From assembly GCA_014376425.1 (NCBI GenBank), contig JACMRO010000133.1:1-8109 (forward strand): 8,109 nt of DNA. The letters run 5' to 3'. The DNA comes from Rubritepida sp. (GTDB lineage Bacteria > Pseudomonadota > Alphaproteobacteria > Acetobacterales > Acetobacteraceae). The notes beneath the pieces are model-generated. The model was not told where the DNA came from. It did not search any database and saw only the letters and a program-made list of their open reading frames with translations. Below are positions 1-5,836 of the stretch, one piece after another (positions within the stretch are counted from its first letter, which is position 1; the number at the start of each line of letters is the position of its first letter). Position numbers and translations under genes: made by a program.

Positions 1-85
1 GCGCGGAGTAGCAGCGGGGCACGGCGACGACCAGCGGGCGCCGTCCGAACGCCGCCCGTGCCGTCGCCAGGTCAGCAGGCGTCAC
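1..85 (-). CDS. possible start of an unidentified gene, cut by the left edge
   Basis: An open frame starts with GTG at 85-83 and runs 28 codons to the window edge without a stop. Its first residues read MTPADLATARAAFGRR, followed by a short hydrophobic stretch (LVVAV). About 24 of 28 codons end in G or C, as in the real genes here. It lies 92 bases downstream of the cyanase stop on the same strand, so it could be the next gene of the cluster. The GTG overlaps the stop (84-82) of another short frame, and only a weak GACGGG ribosome-binding match lies upstream. I do not recognise the product. In DNA this GC-rich, 28 open codons is weak evidence, so it may be spurious. Confidence 0.22.
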   Translation of the reverse strand, partial: MTPADLATARAAFGRRPLVVAVPRCYSA

Positions 86-177
86 AACCCGTCGGGCACG
101 CGCTGGCGCTGGCAGCCCTTCGCCGCCAGCAAGGCATCAAACGTCAACCTCAGCCCGCTGCCCGCCCCCGCGCGCCG

Positions 178-660
178 TCACTCCTCCTTGAAGCCGTATT
201 CCTGGACGCCCTGTTCGGCCCCGTAGTATTTGTAAGGCAGGAACTTGCCCGACATCGCGATCTTCACCCGGTCGCCCTTCGCGTGCGGCATGCGCTCGAA
301 GTCGAAGTCGAAATCGATCGCGGACATGATGCCGTCGCCGAATTCCTCCTCGATCAGCGCCTTCCATGCGGGGCCGTTGACCATCACCATCTCGTAGAAA
401 CGGTAGATCAGTGGGTCGGTCGGCGGCATCGCGGTGCCGCGATAGGGAATTTCGTTGAGCATGCGCTGCTCGGTCTCGGACAGGCCGAATAACGCGGCTG
501 CCTTCGCGGCCAGTGGCTTGACCAGCTTCATCTGCCCCAGCAGCGCGCCCACGATGATGGTGTCGGACACGCCGCCGATCTCGGCGCAGATATGCTTCCA
601 GGACCAGTCGCGCTCGCGCTTGATGTCGAGGATCTTCTCGGTGAGATCGGAACGCTTCAT
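178..660 (-). CDS. cynS: cyanase (cyanate hydratase)
   Basis: Cyanase catalyses the bicarbonate-dependent breakdown of cyanate to ammonia and CO2 in the cytoplasm; the known enzyme is a decamer. The protein has 160 residues. Residues 1 to about 75 form the helical HTH-like N-terminal domain (with GALLGQM, residues 38-44), and the C-terminal catalytic domain follows. The three known catalytic residues are present: Arg87 and Glu90 in YRFYEM and Ser113 in GDGIMSAI, with the same 3- and 23-residue spacings as Arg96, Glu99 and Ser122 of the E. coli enzyme. Compared with E. coli CynS (156 residues) it lacks about nine N-terminal residues and carries about 14 extra residues at the C-terminus (ending EYGFKEE). 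The ATG at 660 is preceded by a purine-rich AAAGAGAA at 672-665. It lies 64 bases downstream of the ABC ATPase gene and is likely cotranscribed with it. Identity is secure. Confidence 0.97.
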   Translation of the reverse strand: MKRSDLTEKILDIKRERDWSWKHICAEIGGVSDTIIVGALLGQMKLVKPLAAKAAALFGLSETEQRMLNEIPYRGTAMPPTDPLIYRFYEMVMVNGPAWKALIEEEFGDGIMSAIDFDFDFERMPHAKGDRVKIAMSGKFLPYKYYGAEQGVQEYGFKEE

Positions 661-686
661 CGGTATTCTCTTTCAGAACGAAGGTC

Positions 687-725
687 GGGGGGCCCAGGGG
701 GGGGCCAGGGGGTGACCAGGCCCCC
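687..725. repeat. G-run cluster and hairpin between ABC ATPase and cyanase genes
   Basis: The plus strand carries G runs at 687-692 (6 bases), 697-704 (8 bases) and 708-712 (5 bases). If the 8-base run is split, these form four tracts of at least three G with short loops, the pattern of a potential G-quadruplex. The same stretch contains a perfect 7-bp inverted repeat, GGGGGCC at 700-706 and GGCCCCC at 719-725, with a 12-base loop; its outer base touches the ATPase stop codon. The plus strand is the template for this minus-strand cluster, so the mRNA would carry C-runs. The structure could attenuate transcription or stabilise an mRNA end before cynS, but no T-run marks it as an ordinary terminator. 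Confidence 0.4.
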
Positions 726-1588
726 TAGATGATGACTTCCGGCGGGCGCCGCGGATCGTAACCATCGGGCGGCGCCCCCGCGAGCGTGCGGCTGCGGGTG
801 ATGAGGAAGTCCATGATGTGATCGCGCAACGCATGATAGCCGGGCTGGTGGTGCAAGGTCGCCCGCACCCGCGGCTTGGGCAGGGTGTTCACCACCACCT
901 CGGCCACCCGCGCCCGCGGCCCGTTGGTCATCAGCAGGATGCGGTCGGACAGCAGGATGGCCTCGTCCACGTCATGGGTGATCATGAAGGCGGTCTGCCC
1001 CGCCTCGGTCACCAGGCGGGAGACCTCCTCCTGCAGCGCGCCGCGGGTCAGCGCGTCGAGTGCCGAGAACGGCTCGTCCATCAGCATCATCTTCGGCGTG
1101 ATGGCGAAGGCGCGGGCGATGCCGACGCGCTGCTTCATCCCGCCCGAGAGTTCGGATGGCTTGCGCCCTGCAGCACCTTCCAGCCCGACCTTGGCCAGTG
1201 CCGCCCGCGCCGCCTCGGCCAGGCGGTGGCGTGGCCAGTCGCGGTGCTTGGAGCCGAGCGCGAAGGCGACGTTCTGCTCGGCCGTCATCCAGGGCACCAG
1301 CGCGTGGCCCTGGAAGATGACGGCGTGCTGCAGCGACGGGCCGGCGATCTCGCGGCCATCGGCCAGCACGACGCCCTCGGATGGTGCGTCCAGGCCGGCC
1401 AGGATGTTCAGGATGGTGGTCTTGCCGCAGCCGGAATGGCCGACGAGGCAGACGAACTCGCCCCGGTTCACCCCGAACCAGACGTTCTCGAACACGGTGG
1501 TGGGGCCGTAGCGGCGGGCGATGCCCTCGACCTGGACGTAGGGCCTGGTGACCACGGTCTTTTCCTTTGGCAGCGAGCCCTCAGGCAT
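725..1588 (-). CDS. cynD: nitrate/cyanate-type ABC transporter ATP-binding protein
   Basis: Cytoplasmic ATPase subunit of the importer, 287 residues, NrtD/CynD/SsuB/TauB-type family. It shows a Walker A GHSGCGKTT (50-58), a Q-loop glutamine at about 93 followed by LVPWMTAEQNV, the ABC signature LSGGMKQR (147-154), Walker B LMDEP (169-173) with a D-loop SALD (175-178), and the switch histidine His205 in MITHDVDEA. The C-terminal tail (LHHQPGYHALRDHIMDFLITRSR) resembles nitrate/cyanate transporter ATPases. The start is well bounded: an in-frame TGA lies two codons upstream of the ATG at 1588, and GGGGAA at 1602-1597 is a good ribosome-binding site 8 bases away. It overlaps a small open frame by 8 bases. 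The symbol follows cynABDS and rests on the adjacent cyanase gene; nitrate or nitrite transport cannot be excluded from sequence. Confidence 0.93.
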   Translation of the reverse strand: MPEGSLPKEKTVVTRPYVQVEGIARRYGPTTVFENVWFGVNRGEFVCLVGHSGCGKTTILNILAGLDAPSEGVVLADGREIAGPSLQHAVIFQGHALVPWMTAEQNVAFALGSKHRDWPRHRLAEAARAALAKVGLEGAAGRKPSELSGGMKQRVGIARAFAITPKMMLMDEPFSALDALTRGALQEEVSRLVTEAGQTAFMITHDVDEAILLSDRILLMTNGPRARVAEVVVNTLPKPRVRATLHHQPGYHALRDHIMDFLITRSRTLAGAPPDGYDPRRPPEVII

Positions 1589-1685
1589 GCGTCACATTCC
1601 CCGGTGGCGTCCGCACGGCGTGGGCGCAGTCGCCCATCGAGGCTTCCTTGTGGCGGCTCTGCGCGGCGCATTCTGCGTAGGGCAT
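1581..1685 (-). CDS. 34-codon open frame bridging permease and ATPase genes
   Basis: This frame begins with an ATG that overlaps the permease stop (ATGA, 1685-1682) and ends with a TGA at 1583-1581, inside the first codons of the ATPase gene (8-base overlap). The peptide begins MPYAECAAQSRHKE, is polar, has two cysteines (positions 6 and 20) and no membrane segment. I know of no family it belongs to. It could be a short translated link that carries ribosomes from the permease stop to the ATPase start across a gap of about 100 bases. It could equally be chance: the ATPase has its own ribosome-binding site, located inside this frame, and no separate site precedes the small ATG. Confidence 0.28.
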   Translation of the reverse strand: MPYAECAAQSRHKEASMGDCAHAVRTPPGNVTHA

Positions 1686-2536
1686 CACTCGTTCCAGGCC
1701 ACCGCACGCGCCGCCAGCCCCAGCAACCGATCCAGCGCCAGCCCGACCAGGCCGATCATCAGGATCGCGATGCAGATGTCGGCGATGCTCAGATTGTTCC
1801 ACTGGTTCCACACCCAGTAGCCGATGCCGGTGCCGCCCACGAGCATTTCGGCCGCCACGATCACCAGCCATGCAATGCCGATGGAGATGCGCATGCCGGT
1901 CAGGATAGTCGGCGCGGCAGCCGGCAGGATGACCCGGAAGGCGGTGCGCCAGGTCCCGGCCTCCAGCGTGCGCGCCACGTTCAGCCACTCCCGCCGCACT
2001 GCCGAGACACCGAAGGCCGTGTTCAGCAGCATCGGCCAGATCGAGCAGATGAAGATGACGAAGACGGCCGAGATCGAACTGTCCTGGATGGTGAACAGCG
2101 CCAGCGGCATCCAGGCCAGTGGCGAGACCGGCCGCAGCACCTGGATGAACGGGTTCAGTGCCGCGTTCAACAGCGGCGACATGCCGATCACGAAGCCCAG
2201 CGGAATGGCCACCAGCGCCGCGATGCCGAAGCCCAGCAGCACTCGCCCCAGCGACCAGGCGATCTGGATGCCGATACCCTGATCGTTCGGGCCGCGAATG
2301 TAGAACGGGTCGCTCAGCAGCTGGAACAACCGGCGGCCGATCTCGGATGGCTTGGGCATCGGCGTCTGCCCGCCCGTTGCCGCGGCCTGGCCGAGGAGGG
2401 CCGCGTATTCGGGGTCCAGCGCCGGGCCGCCGCCCTGGCCCGCACCCTGCAGCGCCAGCTCCCAGCCGCCCAGGAACAGGGCCAGGATGACGAGCGACAG
2501 CAGCGCCGCCCGCCAGGCCGAAACCTCGCGCTGCAT
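1685..2536 (-). CDS. cynB: nitrate/cyanate-type ABC transporter permease
   Basis: Inner-membrane channel subunit, 283 residues, NrtB/CynB branch of the binding-protein-dependent permease family. A first membrane helix (about 11-29) is followed by a Gly-rich outside loop. The family-typical segment DPFYIRGPNDQGIG (76-89) comes next, then further helices at about 95-118, 137-178 (two helices), 212-233 and 252-272. The cytoplasmic coupling (EAA-type) loop is seen at about 186-210, ending in ILPAAAPTILTG, which docks on the ATPase. The ATG at 2536 overlaps the TGA of the binding-protein gene (ATGA) and has no strong ribosome-binding site of its own, so translational coupling is likely. The family is certain. 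The substrate (cyanate rather than nitrate) is inferred from the cyanase gene downstream. Confidence 0.93.
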   Translation of the reverse strand: MQREVSAWRAALLSLVILALFLGGWELALQGAGQGGGPALDPEYAALLGQAAATGGQTPMPKPSEIGRRLFQLLSDPFYIRGPNDQGIGIQIAWSLGRVLLGFGIAALVAIPLGFVIGMSPLLNAALNPFIQVLRPVSPLAWMPLALFTIQDSSISAVFVIFICSIWPMLLNTAFGVSAVRREWLNVARTLEAGTWRTAFRVILPAAAPTILTGMRISIGIAWLVIVAAEMLVGGTGIGYWVWNQWNNLSIADICIAILMIGLVGLALDRLLGLAARAVAWNE

Positions 2537-3864
2537 CAGCGGCGGATCGCGAAGCTGGCGAGGTAGGCGTCGGGCTGGGCGGGGTCGAAATCGCGGCCCA
2601 GGATGCGCTCGCGCCGCATCGTATCGGCCGGCACTTCCAATCCCAGCTCGCGCATGGCGCGGCCGGCATCGAGGGCCAGGAACACCTGGTTGGCGACGGC
2701 GGCATAATCCACCTCCCGCGTCAGCTGCCCCCAGCGGCGCATCTGGGTGAGTATCCAGATCGCCATGGAATGATACGGGAAGGGCTGGAAGCCGACCCGG
2801 TCGGGCACTCGCTGCACCTGGCCCAGCCCGTCCGCGAAGGTGCCGGTCAGCACCTGCTCGATCACCGTCTGCGGCTGGTTGAGGTAGTTCGGGCCGGCGA
2901 TGGCGGCGGCCACCTCGCGCCGGTTGGCCGGCGCGTTGGAATAGGCGGTGGCCTCGACGATGGCGCGCATCAGCGCGGCGAAGGTGCCGGGCATCTCACG
3001 CGGCATGCTGGCGGGCACCGCGAAGGCGCAGCAGGGGTGGCCATCCCATAACGTCTTCGTCAGCAGGTGGATGAAGCCCACGCCGTCGAACACCGCGCGC
3101 TGGTTGAACGGGTCGGGCCCCAGGAAGCCGTCGATGTTCTCGGCGCGCAGGTTCGCCACCATCTCGGGCGGCGGCACGCTGCGGATCTGGATGTCGCGGT
3201 CCGGGTCCAGCCCGGCTTCGGCAACATAGGCGCGAAGCAGGTAGTTGTGGATCGAGAAATCGAACGGCACGGCGAAGCGCATGCCGCGCCAGTTGGCCGG
3301 GTTGCGCTTGTCGCGGTGCTTGTTGGCCAGGGTGATCGCCTGGCCGTTGACGTTCTCGATGGCGGCGACGGCCCAGGGCTGCGGAGAGGCCACGCCCACG
3401 CCCAGGCTCATCGCCAGCGGCATGGGTGCCAGCATGTGGGCGGCATCGAATTCGCGGGCGATGGCGCGGTCGCGGATCACCGCCCAGCCGGCGGTGCGGA
3501 TGACCTCCACGTTCAGCCCGTGCTTGCGGTAGAAGCCCATCGGGTCGGCCATGATGATGGGGGTCGCGCAGGTGATGGCGATGAAGCCGATTCTGAGATC
3601 GCGCTTTTCGGGCGTGGCAGGCTGGGCCATGGCCTCACGCGCGATGCCCAGCGGCAGCACGTCGGCGATCGCGGCCAGCAGGGTGGCAGCGCCGAAGGTG
3701 GTGACCATGGCGCGGCGGGTGGCGGCATCGGGGAAGGTGGCGCGCAGCACGGCCTCGTCGACGGCCTGGCCGATAGCGCCGGTGCCGTCGGCCGGCGTGT
3801 CGCATGCCATTGCCGCGTGATCGCGTCCGCAACCGCACGCATCGCCACCGAATATCCGCGCCAT
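2536..3864 (-). CDS. cynA: nitrate/cyanate-type ABC transporter substrate-binding protein with Tat-like signal
   Basis: Solute-binding subunit of the NrtA/CmpA/CynA family, 442 residues from the ATG at 3864. I chose this start over a GTG at 3903 because a GGGGGG run sits about 9 bases upstream of it. The N-terminus is long: a Cys/His cluster (C10, C12, H16, C21) comes first, then about 28 residues, then twin arginines (50-51) and a hydrophobic stretch to about residue 75, with AMA (78-80) as a possible cleavage point. This looks like a Tat signal with an extended n-region. The mature domain has family segments TCATPIIMADPMGFYRKHG (98-116), MLAPMPLAMSLGVG, PPPEMVANLRAENIDGFLGP and LWDGHPCCAF. 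It stands first of the importer genes and overlaps the permease start by ATGA. The 141-base gap before it, after the Bug gene, could hold its own promoter, but I see no clear one. Substrate is inferred from the context. Confidence 0.92.
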   Translation of the reverse strand: MARIFGGDACGCGRDHAAMACDTPADGTGAIGQAVDEAVLRATFPDAATRRAMVTTFGAATLLAAIADVLPLGIAREAMAQPATPEKRDLRIGFIAITCATPIIMADPMGFYRKHGLNVEVIRTAGWAVIRDRAIAREFDAAHMLAPMPLAMSLGVGVASPQPWAVAAIENVNGQAITLANKHRDKRNPANWRGMRFAVPFDFSIHNYLLRAYVAEAGLDPDRDIQIRSVPPPEMVANLRAENIDGFLGPDPFNQRAVFDGVGFIHLLTKTLWDGHPCCAFAVPASMPREMPGTFAALMRAIVEATAYSNAPANRREVAAAIAGPNYLNQPQTVIEQVLTGTFADGLGQVQRVPDRVGFQPFPYHSMAIWILTQMRRWGQLTREVDYAAVANQVFLALDAGRAMRELGLEVPADTMRRERILGRDFDPAQPDAYLASFAIRR

Positions 3865-4005
3865 CTGCTTAAGCCCCCCGGGATCAGGGGCAGATGCCGG
3901 CACGGGCCGGCGGCCACAAGCCGCGTCGGGGCGCGGCCTTCCGCGGCCAGCCCCAACCTGCCCCGCCCAGGCGCAGAACGCCGGCGGGGCTGCCCAAGGG
4001 CCGGG

Positions 4006-4983
4006 CTACTCGACGATGATGCCCTTCTCGCGCGCCAGATTGCCCCACTGCGTCCGCTCGGACCGCGCGAACTCCGCCAGCGCCGCCGGCGTCGAATGCT
4101 CAGCCGCGCCGGCCTGCTGGCGGAAGACGGCCAGCGTCTGCTCATGGGTCATGCCCTGCCGCACCGCCTCATTCAGCCGCGCCAGGATGTGCGGCGGGGT
4201 GCGCGCGGGCGCGTAGAGCGCCAGCCACAGGCCGGTGGCAAGCGGCACGCCCAGTTCGGTCAGCGTCGGCACCTGGGGCGTCAGCTCGATACGGGTGGGG
4301 TGGGCCAGGGCGATGATCTTCACCCGGGCGTCGCGCGCCAGGCTCTCCGCACCACCCACCGGCAGCATCATGCTGTCGACCTGGCCGGCCGCCACTGCCT
4401 GCATCCCCGGCGCCTGCGCGGCAAAGGGCACGTGCAGCTTCTGGAAGTTCTGCGCCCGGGCGACGAATTCGAACGCCAGGTGCGACGAAGAACCCACCCC
4501 CCAGGAGGCATGGGTCATGCCGCCCGCCTCGCGCCGCGCCTCGCGGATGAACGAGGCGAAGTCGGTGATGTCGCGACGGTGCGAACCCACCATCAGGGCG
4601 AACGGCACGCGCGTCACCATGGATACGGGGGCGAAGTCGTTCTCGTCGCTATAGGGCAGCGTGCGGAAGGTGGTGCGGTTGATGGCGAAGGTGTCAGTGA
4701 TGCCCATCGTCAGCGTGGTGCCGTCGGGCGCCGAGCGTGCCGCCGCCAGGGTGCCCACCGTGCCGTTGGCGCCGGGCCGGTTCTCGACCACCACGTTGAC
4801 GCCCAGCGCCTGGCCCAGGCCGATGGCCATGCCGCGGCTGATCACGTCGGTGATGCCGCCGGCGTTGTAGGGGACGATGATGCGGACCGGCCGATCCGGC
4901 GTCCAGGCCTGGGCCCGGGCGATGCTGGCGGTGGCCAGGGTGGCGGCGGCGCCCAGCAGAGCAGCGCGACGATTGATGGACAT
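4006..4983 (-). CDS. Bug/TctC-type tripartite tricarboxylate transporter substrate-binding protein
   Basis: Periplasmic binding protein of 325 residues, the usual size of the Bug (TctC) family, whose known members bind small carboxylates, amides and related metabolites. A signal peptide is clear: arginines at 5-6, a hydrophobic run to about 22, and a likely cut in IARAQA (21-26). The mature start WTPDRPVRIIVPYNAGG (27-43), the segment ENRPGANGTVG (67-77) and GVGSSSHLAFEF (162-173) are typical of the family, including loops that line the ligand pocket. The start at 4983 is well supported by GGGGAG at 4997-4992, 8 bases upstream. No TctA or TctB membrane gene is present in the window, which is common for orphan Bug genes. 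It lies 67 bases downstream of a dehydrogenase-like gene and upstream of the ABC importer. The ligand cannot be told from sequence. Confidence 0.93.
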   Translation of the reverse strand: MSINRRAALLGAAATLATASIARAQAWTPDRPVRIIVPYNAGGITDVISRGMAIGLGQALGVNVVVENRPGANGTVGTLAAARSAPDGTTLTMGITDTFAINRTTFRTLPYSDENDFAPVSMVTRVPFALMVGSHRRDITDFASFIREARREAGGMTHASWGVGSSSHLAFEFVARAQNFQKLHVPFAAQAPGMQAVAAGQVDSMMLPVGGAESLARDARVKIIALAHPTRIELTPQVPTLTELGVPLATGLWLALYAPARTPPHILARLNEAVRQGMTHEQTLAVFRQQAGAAEHSTPAALAEFARSERTQWGNLAREKGIIVE

Positions 4984-5021
4984 TATATGAACTCCCCGTA
5001 ATATTATGGGGGCGTGTAATG
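4981..5021. promoter_or_regulatory. imperfect dyad over the Bug gene ribosome-binding site and start
   Basis: The core is CCCCGTAATATTATGGGG (4994-5011), an 18-bp inverted repeat with one mismatched pair around a perfect TAATATTA. Outer arms CATTATATG (4981-4989) and CGTGTAATG (5013-5021) match in 7 of 9 pairs, with unequal spacers of 4 and 1 bases. This AT-rich block is unlike the surrounding GC-rich DNA. In the mRNA the GGGG of the ribosome-binding site and the AUG would both lie in stem positions, so it could be an operator for a dimeric regulator or a hairpin that limits translation. Function is inferred; the symmetry is directly visible. Confidence 0.45.
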
Positions 5022-5050
5022 TCCTCCTGCCCGTCGTGCAAGCAGTTTCC

Positions 5051-5836
5051 TCACACGACCGGGCTGCGGCCACCATCGATGTTGATGGCAACGCCGGTGG
5101 TGTAGCCGCCCATCTCGCTGGCCAGCAGCAGCGCCTGGGCCGCGAACTCCTCGGCCCGGCCGATGCGCCCGAGCGGCACGGGTTGGCCCTGCTCCACCTT
5201 CCACTCCTCCCAGCTGATGTTCCGCTGCTCGGCCGCGTGCCTGCGGACCCACTGGTCGCTCTCGATGATGCCGACCAGCAGCGCGTTCACCAGCACGTTG
5301 TCGGGCGCGAATTCATTGGCCAGCGCCTTGGTCAGCGCCATGCCGGCGGCGCGGGAGACGGAGGTGGGTGTGGAGCTGGCCGCCGGCGCCTTGGCGCCGA
5401 TGTTCAGCACGTTGATGATCCGGCCCCAGCGCCGCGCCCGCATGCCCGGCAGCGCGGTCCGGCACAGCCGGATGGCCGCGTGCAGCTTCAGCGAAAGATC
5501 GTCCTCCCACATATCGTCGCTGAAGCTCAGGAAGGGCCCCCGCTGCGAGGTGCCCGCGTTGTTGATCAGGATATCGACCTGGCCCAGCCCTGCCTCGGCG
5601 CGGGCAAAAGCGCCGGCACAGCCCGCGGCGGTGCGAATGTCGGCGGCGATCGGCACCACGGTCGCGTCCGGCGCGGCCGCACGGATCGCAGCCGCCGCAG
5701 CCTCCAGCGCCGCCTCGCCGCGCGCTACCAGCGCGACATGGCCGCCGGCCTGGGCGAACATCGTCGCCATCGCCAGGCCCAGCCCCTTGGAGCCGCCGGT
5801 GATGAGCGCGGCGCGGTTGTCGAGCGTGATATGCAT
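5051..5836 (-). CDS. short-chain dehydrogenase-fold protein with substituted catalytic tetrad
   Basis: Rossmann-fold protein of 261 residues, the normal length for classical short-chain dehydrogenases. The cofactor-binding loop TGGSKGLG (13-20), an acidic Asp66 in the ADI segment, NNAG (92-95) and the C-terminal IDGG (253-256) are intact, so NAD(P) binding is likely. The catalytic positions are not: alignment at exact classical spacing (28, 13 and 4 residues) puts Lys117 for Asn, Asn145 for Ser, Thr158 for Tyr and Arg162 for Lys. Reading the codons directly confirms TSVSRAAG where YxxxK should be. It may be a non-catalytic or mechanistically altered member. The ATG at 5836 has a good ribosome-binding site (CAAGGGGA, 5850-5843). 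It is the first gene of the minus-strand row; the Bug gene follows 67 bases on. Fold is sure, activity is not. Confidence 0.88.
   Translation of the reverse strand: MHITLDNRAALITGGSKGLGLAMATMFAQAGGHVALVARGEAALEAAAAAIRAAAPDATVVPIAADIRTAAGCAGAFARAEAGLGQVDILINNAGTSQRGPFLSFSDDMWEDDLSLKLHAAIRLCRTALPGMRARRWGRIINVLNIGAKAPAASSTPTSVSRAAGMALTKALANEFAPDNVLVNALLVGIIESDQWVRRHAAEQRNISWEEWKVEQGQPVPLGRIGRAEEFAAQALLLASEMGGYTTGVAINIDGGRSPVV

Noticed and set aside
818..2566. Long plus-strand frame (582 codons) opposite the ATPase and permease genes
   Set aside because: It is antisense to two clear transporter genes, has low-complexity Arg/Gln/His/Pro-rich translation and no family motif; long antisense frames are expected in GC-rich DNA.
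1581..2705. 374-codon minus-strand frame overlapping the permease in another frame
   Set aside because: It is a shifted reading of the permease region; only its last 34 codons, outside the permease, are discussed as a separate small frame.
3865..3903. Upstream GTG start for the binding protein
   Set aside because: It adds 13 residues but has no good ribosome-binding site, whereas the ATG at 3864 is preceded by a G-run at suitable distance.
3909..3954. Two small hairpins (5-bp stems at 3910-3924 and near 3932-3945) between Bug and importer genes as a terminator
   Set aside because: Stems are short, one has a bulge, and no T-run follows on the minus strand; such repeats are common in DNA this GC-rich.
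3067..5001. Long plus-strand frame (644 codons) opposite the two binding-protein genes
   Set aside because: Antisense to two well-supported genes, crosses the intergenic gap, and its translation is compositionally biased with no recognisable domain.
5015..5041. TTGCAC on the minus strand upstream of the Bug gene as a -35 box
   Set aside because: At 17 bases spacing the -10 would be TACACG, a poor match, so no promoter is called.
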